Positions 63,803 through 64,000 of a DNA stretch of 64,000 nt are shown here, piece after piece; within the stretch, counting starts at the first letter, position 1, and each line of letters starts with the position of its first letter. The DNA is from Xylogone sp. PMI_703 (lineage: Eukaryota > Ascomycota > Leotiomycetes). The translations under genes were made by a program, and so were the position numbers. The stretch covers positions 2,418,001 to 2,482,000 of the forward strand of contig JAJTUQ010000002.1 in the NCBI GenBank assembly GCA_021399445.1, in the 5' to 3' direction. The notes below the pieces were generated by a model. The model saw only the letters and a list, made by a program, of their open reading frames with translations, had not been told where the DNA came from and ran no database searches.

Positions 63803-63833
63803 TTTTGTTGCACGTCTGTAATGGTTTAGAATT
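63803..63833. repeat. 31-bp direct repeat, copy B
   Basis: TTTTGTTGCACGTCTGTAAT...AGAATT. It matches copy A at 63882-63912 at 26 of 31 positions, and all five differences are transitions. Period is 79 bases. Confidence 0.75.
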
Positions 63834-63881
63834 AGAGTACGAGTACACAGCAGCAGGCTTGAGTTTTGGTTGGCTAAAAGC

Positions 63882-63912
63882 TTTTGTTGCACATCTATGA
63901 TGGCTCAGAATT
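63882..63912. repeat. 31-bp direct repeat, copy A
   Basis: Partner of 63803-63833. Changes run in both directions (C/T and G/A), as expected when both copies have accumulated transitions separately. Confidence 0.75.
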
Positions 63913-63958
63913 CTAATTTCCTCGTGCTGGGTACCTTTAGCTAGGCCTTATTAATTTG

Positions 63959-64000
63959 TCAGGGAGCTGTGCCGTCATCATGCGATTCTTCAAATTCGAT
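63959..64000 (-). pseudogene. Tail of a second copy of the decayed gene, cut by the window edge
   Basis: The last 13 codons plus stop read on minus as IEFEESHDDGTAP then TGA (63961-63959). The EFEESHDD core equals that of the copy ending at 62059, and the DNA match is 20 of 23 bases. Most of this copy lies beyond the window, so whether it is intact cannot be judged. Confidence 0.5.

Noticed and set aside
1..64000. tRNA or rRNA genes
   Set aside because: I looked for GGTTCRANYCC-type T-arm sequences; the few partial matches (near 1404 and 63634, for example) lack the rest of a cloverleaf. A covariance-model scan would settle it.

Overview
This window is nuclear DNA of a filamentous ascomycete (Pezizomycotina). 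The evidence is split genes with short GT-AG introns (mostly 50-150 nt), a fungal Mediator tail subunit, an Afi1/MesA polarity protein, a Whi5/Nrm1-type G1/S repressor, a myosin regulatory light chain with a long Ser/Pro-rich head, and a fungal Hrd1. A Leotiomycete-like relative is my guess from overall protein flavour; the sequence alone does not prove it. I reconstructed fifteen protein genes. All exon joins were checked by hand for reading-frame phase. I saw no tRNA, rRNA, CRISPR array or intact transposon.

Layout. 1-10.7 kb: no recognisable gene, with small repeats and a pyrimidine-rich tract just before MED15. 10.7-22.5 kb, all on +: MED15, Whi5/Nrm1-like repressor, RPB6, CorA-like transporter. 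22.8-35.4 kb: myosin regulatory light chain (-), AFI1/mesA (+), S-formylglutathione hydrolase (-), LMBR1-domain protein (-), conserved nuclear-looking protein of unknown function (+), NNT1-like methyltransferase (-). 36.5-38.8 kb: C2H2 zinc-finger regulator (-). 38.8-51.2 kb: a 12.4 kb stretch with no recognisable gene. 51.2-61.4 kb: carboxymuconolactone decarboxylase-like protein (-), divergent from HRD1 (+); F-box-like protein (-), divergent from glycogenin (+). 61.4-64 kb: AT-richer sequence with a nonsense-riddled pseudogene on - and the tail of a second copy cut by the window edge.

The genes do not form one pathway. They are housekeeping or regulatory: Pol II transcription (MED15, RPB6, zinc-finger regulator), cell cycle (Whi5/Nrm1), polarity and cytokinesis (AFI1, myosin light chain), ER quality control (HRD1), formaldehyde detoxification (S-formylglutathione hydrolase) and glycogen priming (glycogenin). 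I found no convincing new multi-gene system. The points most worth checking are the decayed duplicated gene at the right edge, the two long gene-poor tracts upstream of MED15 and of the zinc-finger gene, two introns that appear to use an AAG 3' splice site, and a cluster of MBF/E2F-like sites ahead of the Whi5/Nrm1 gene.
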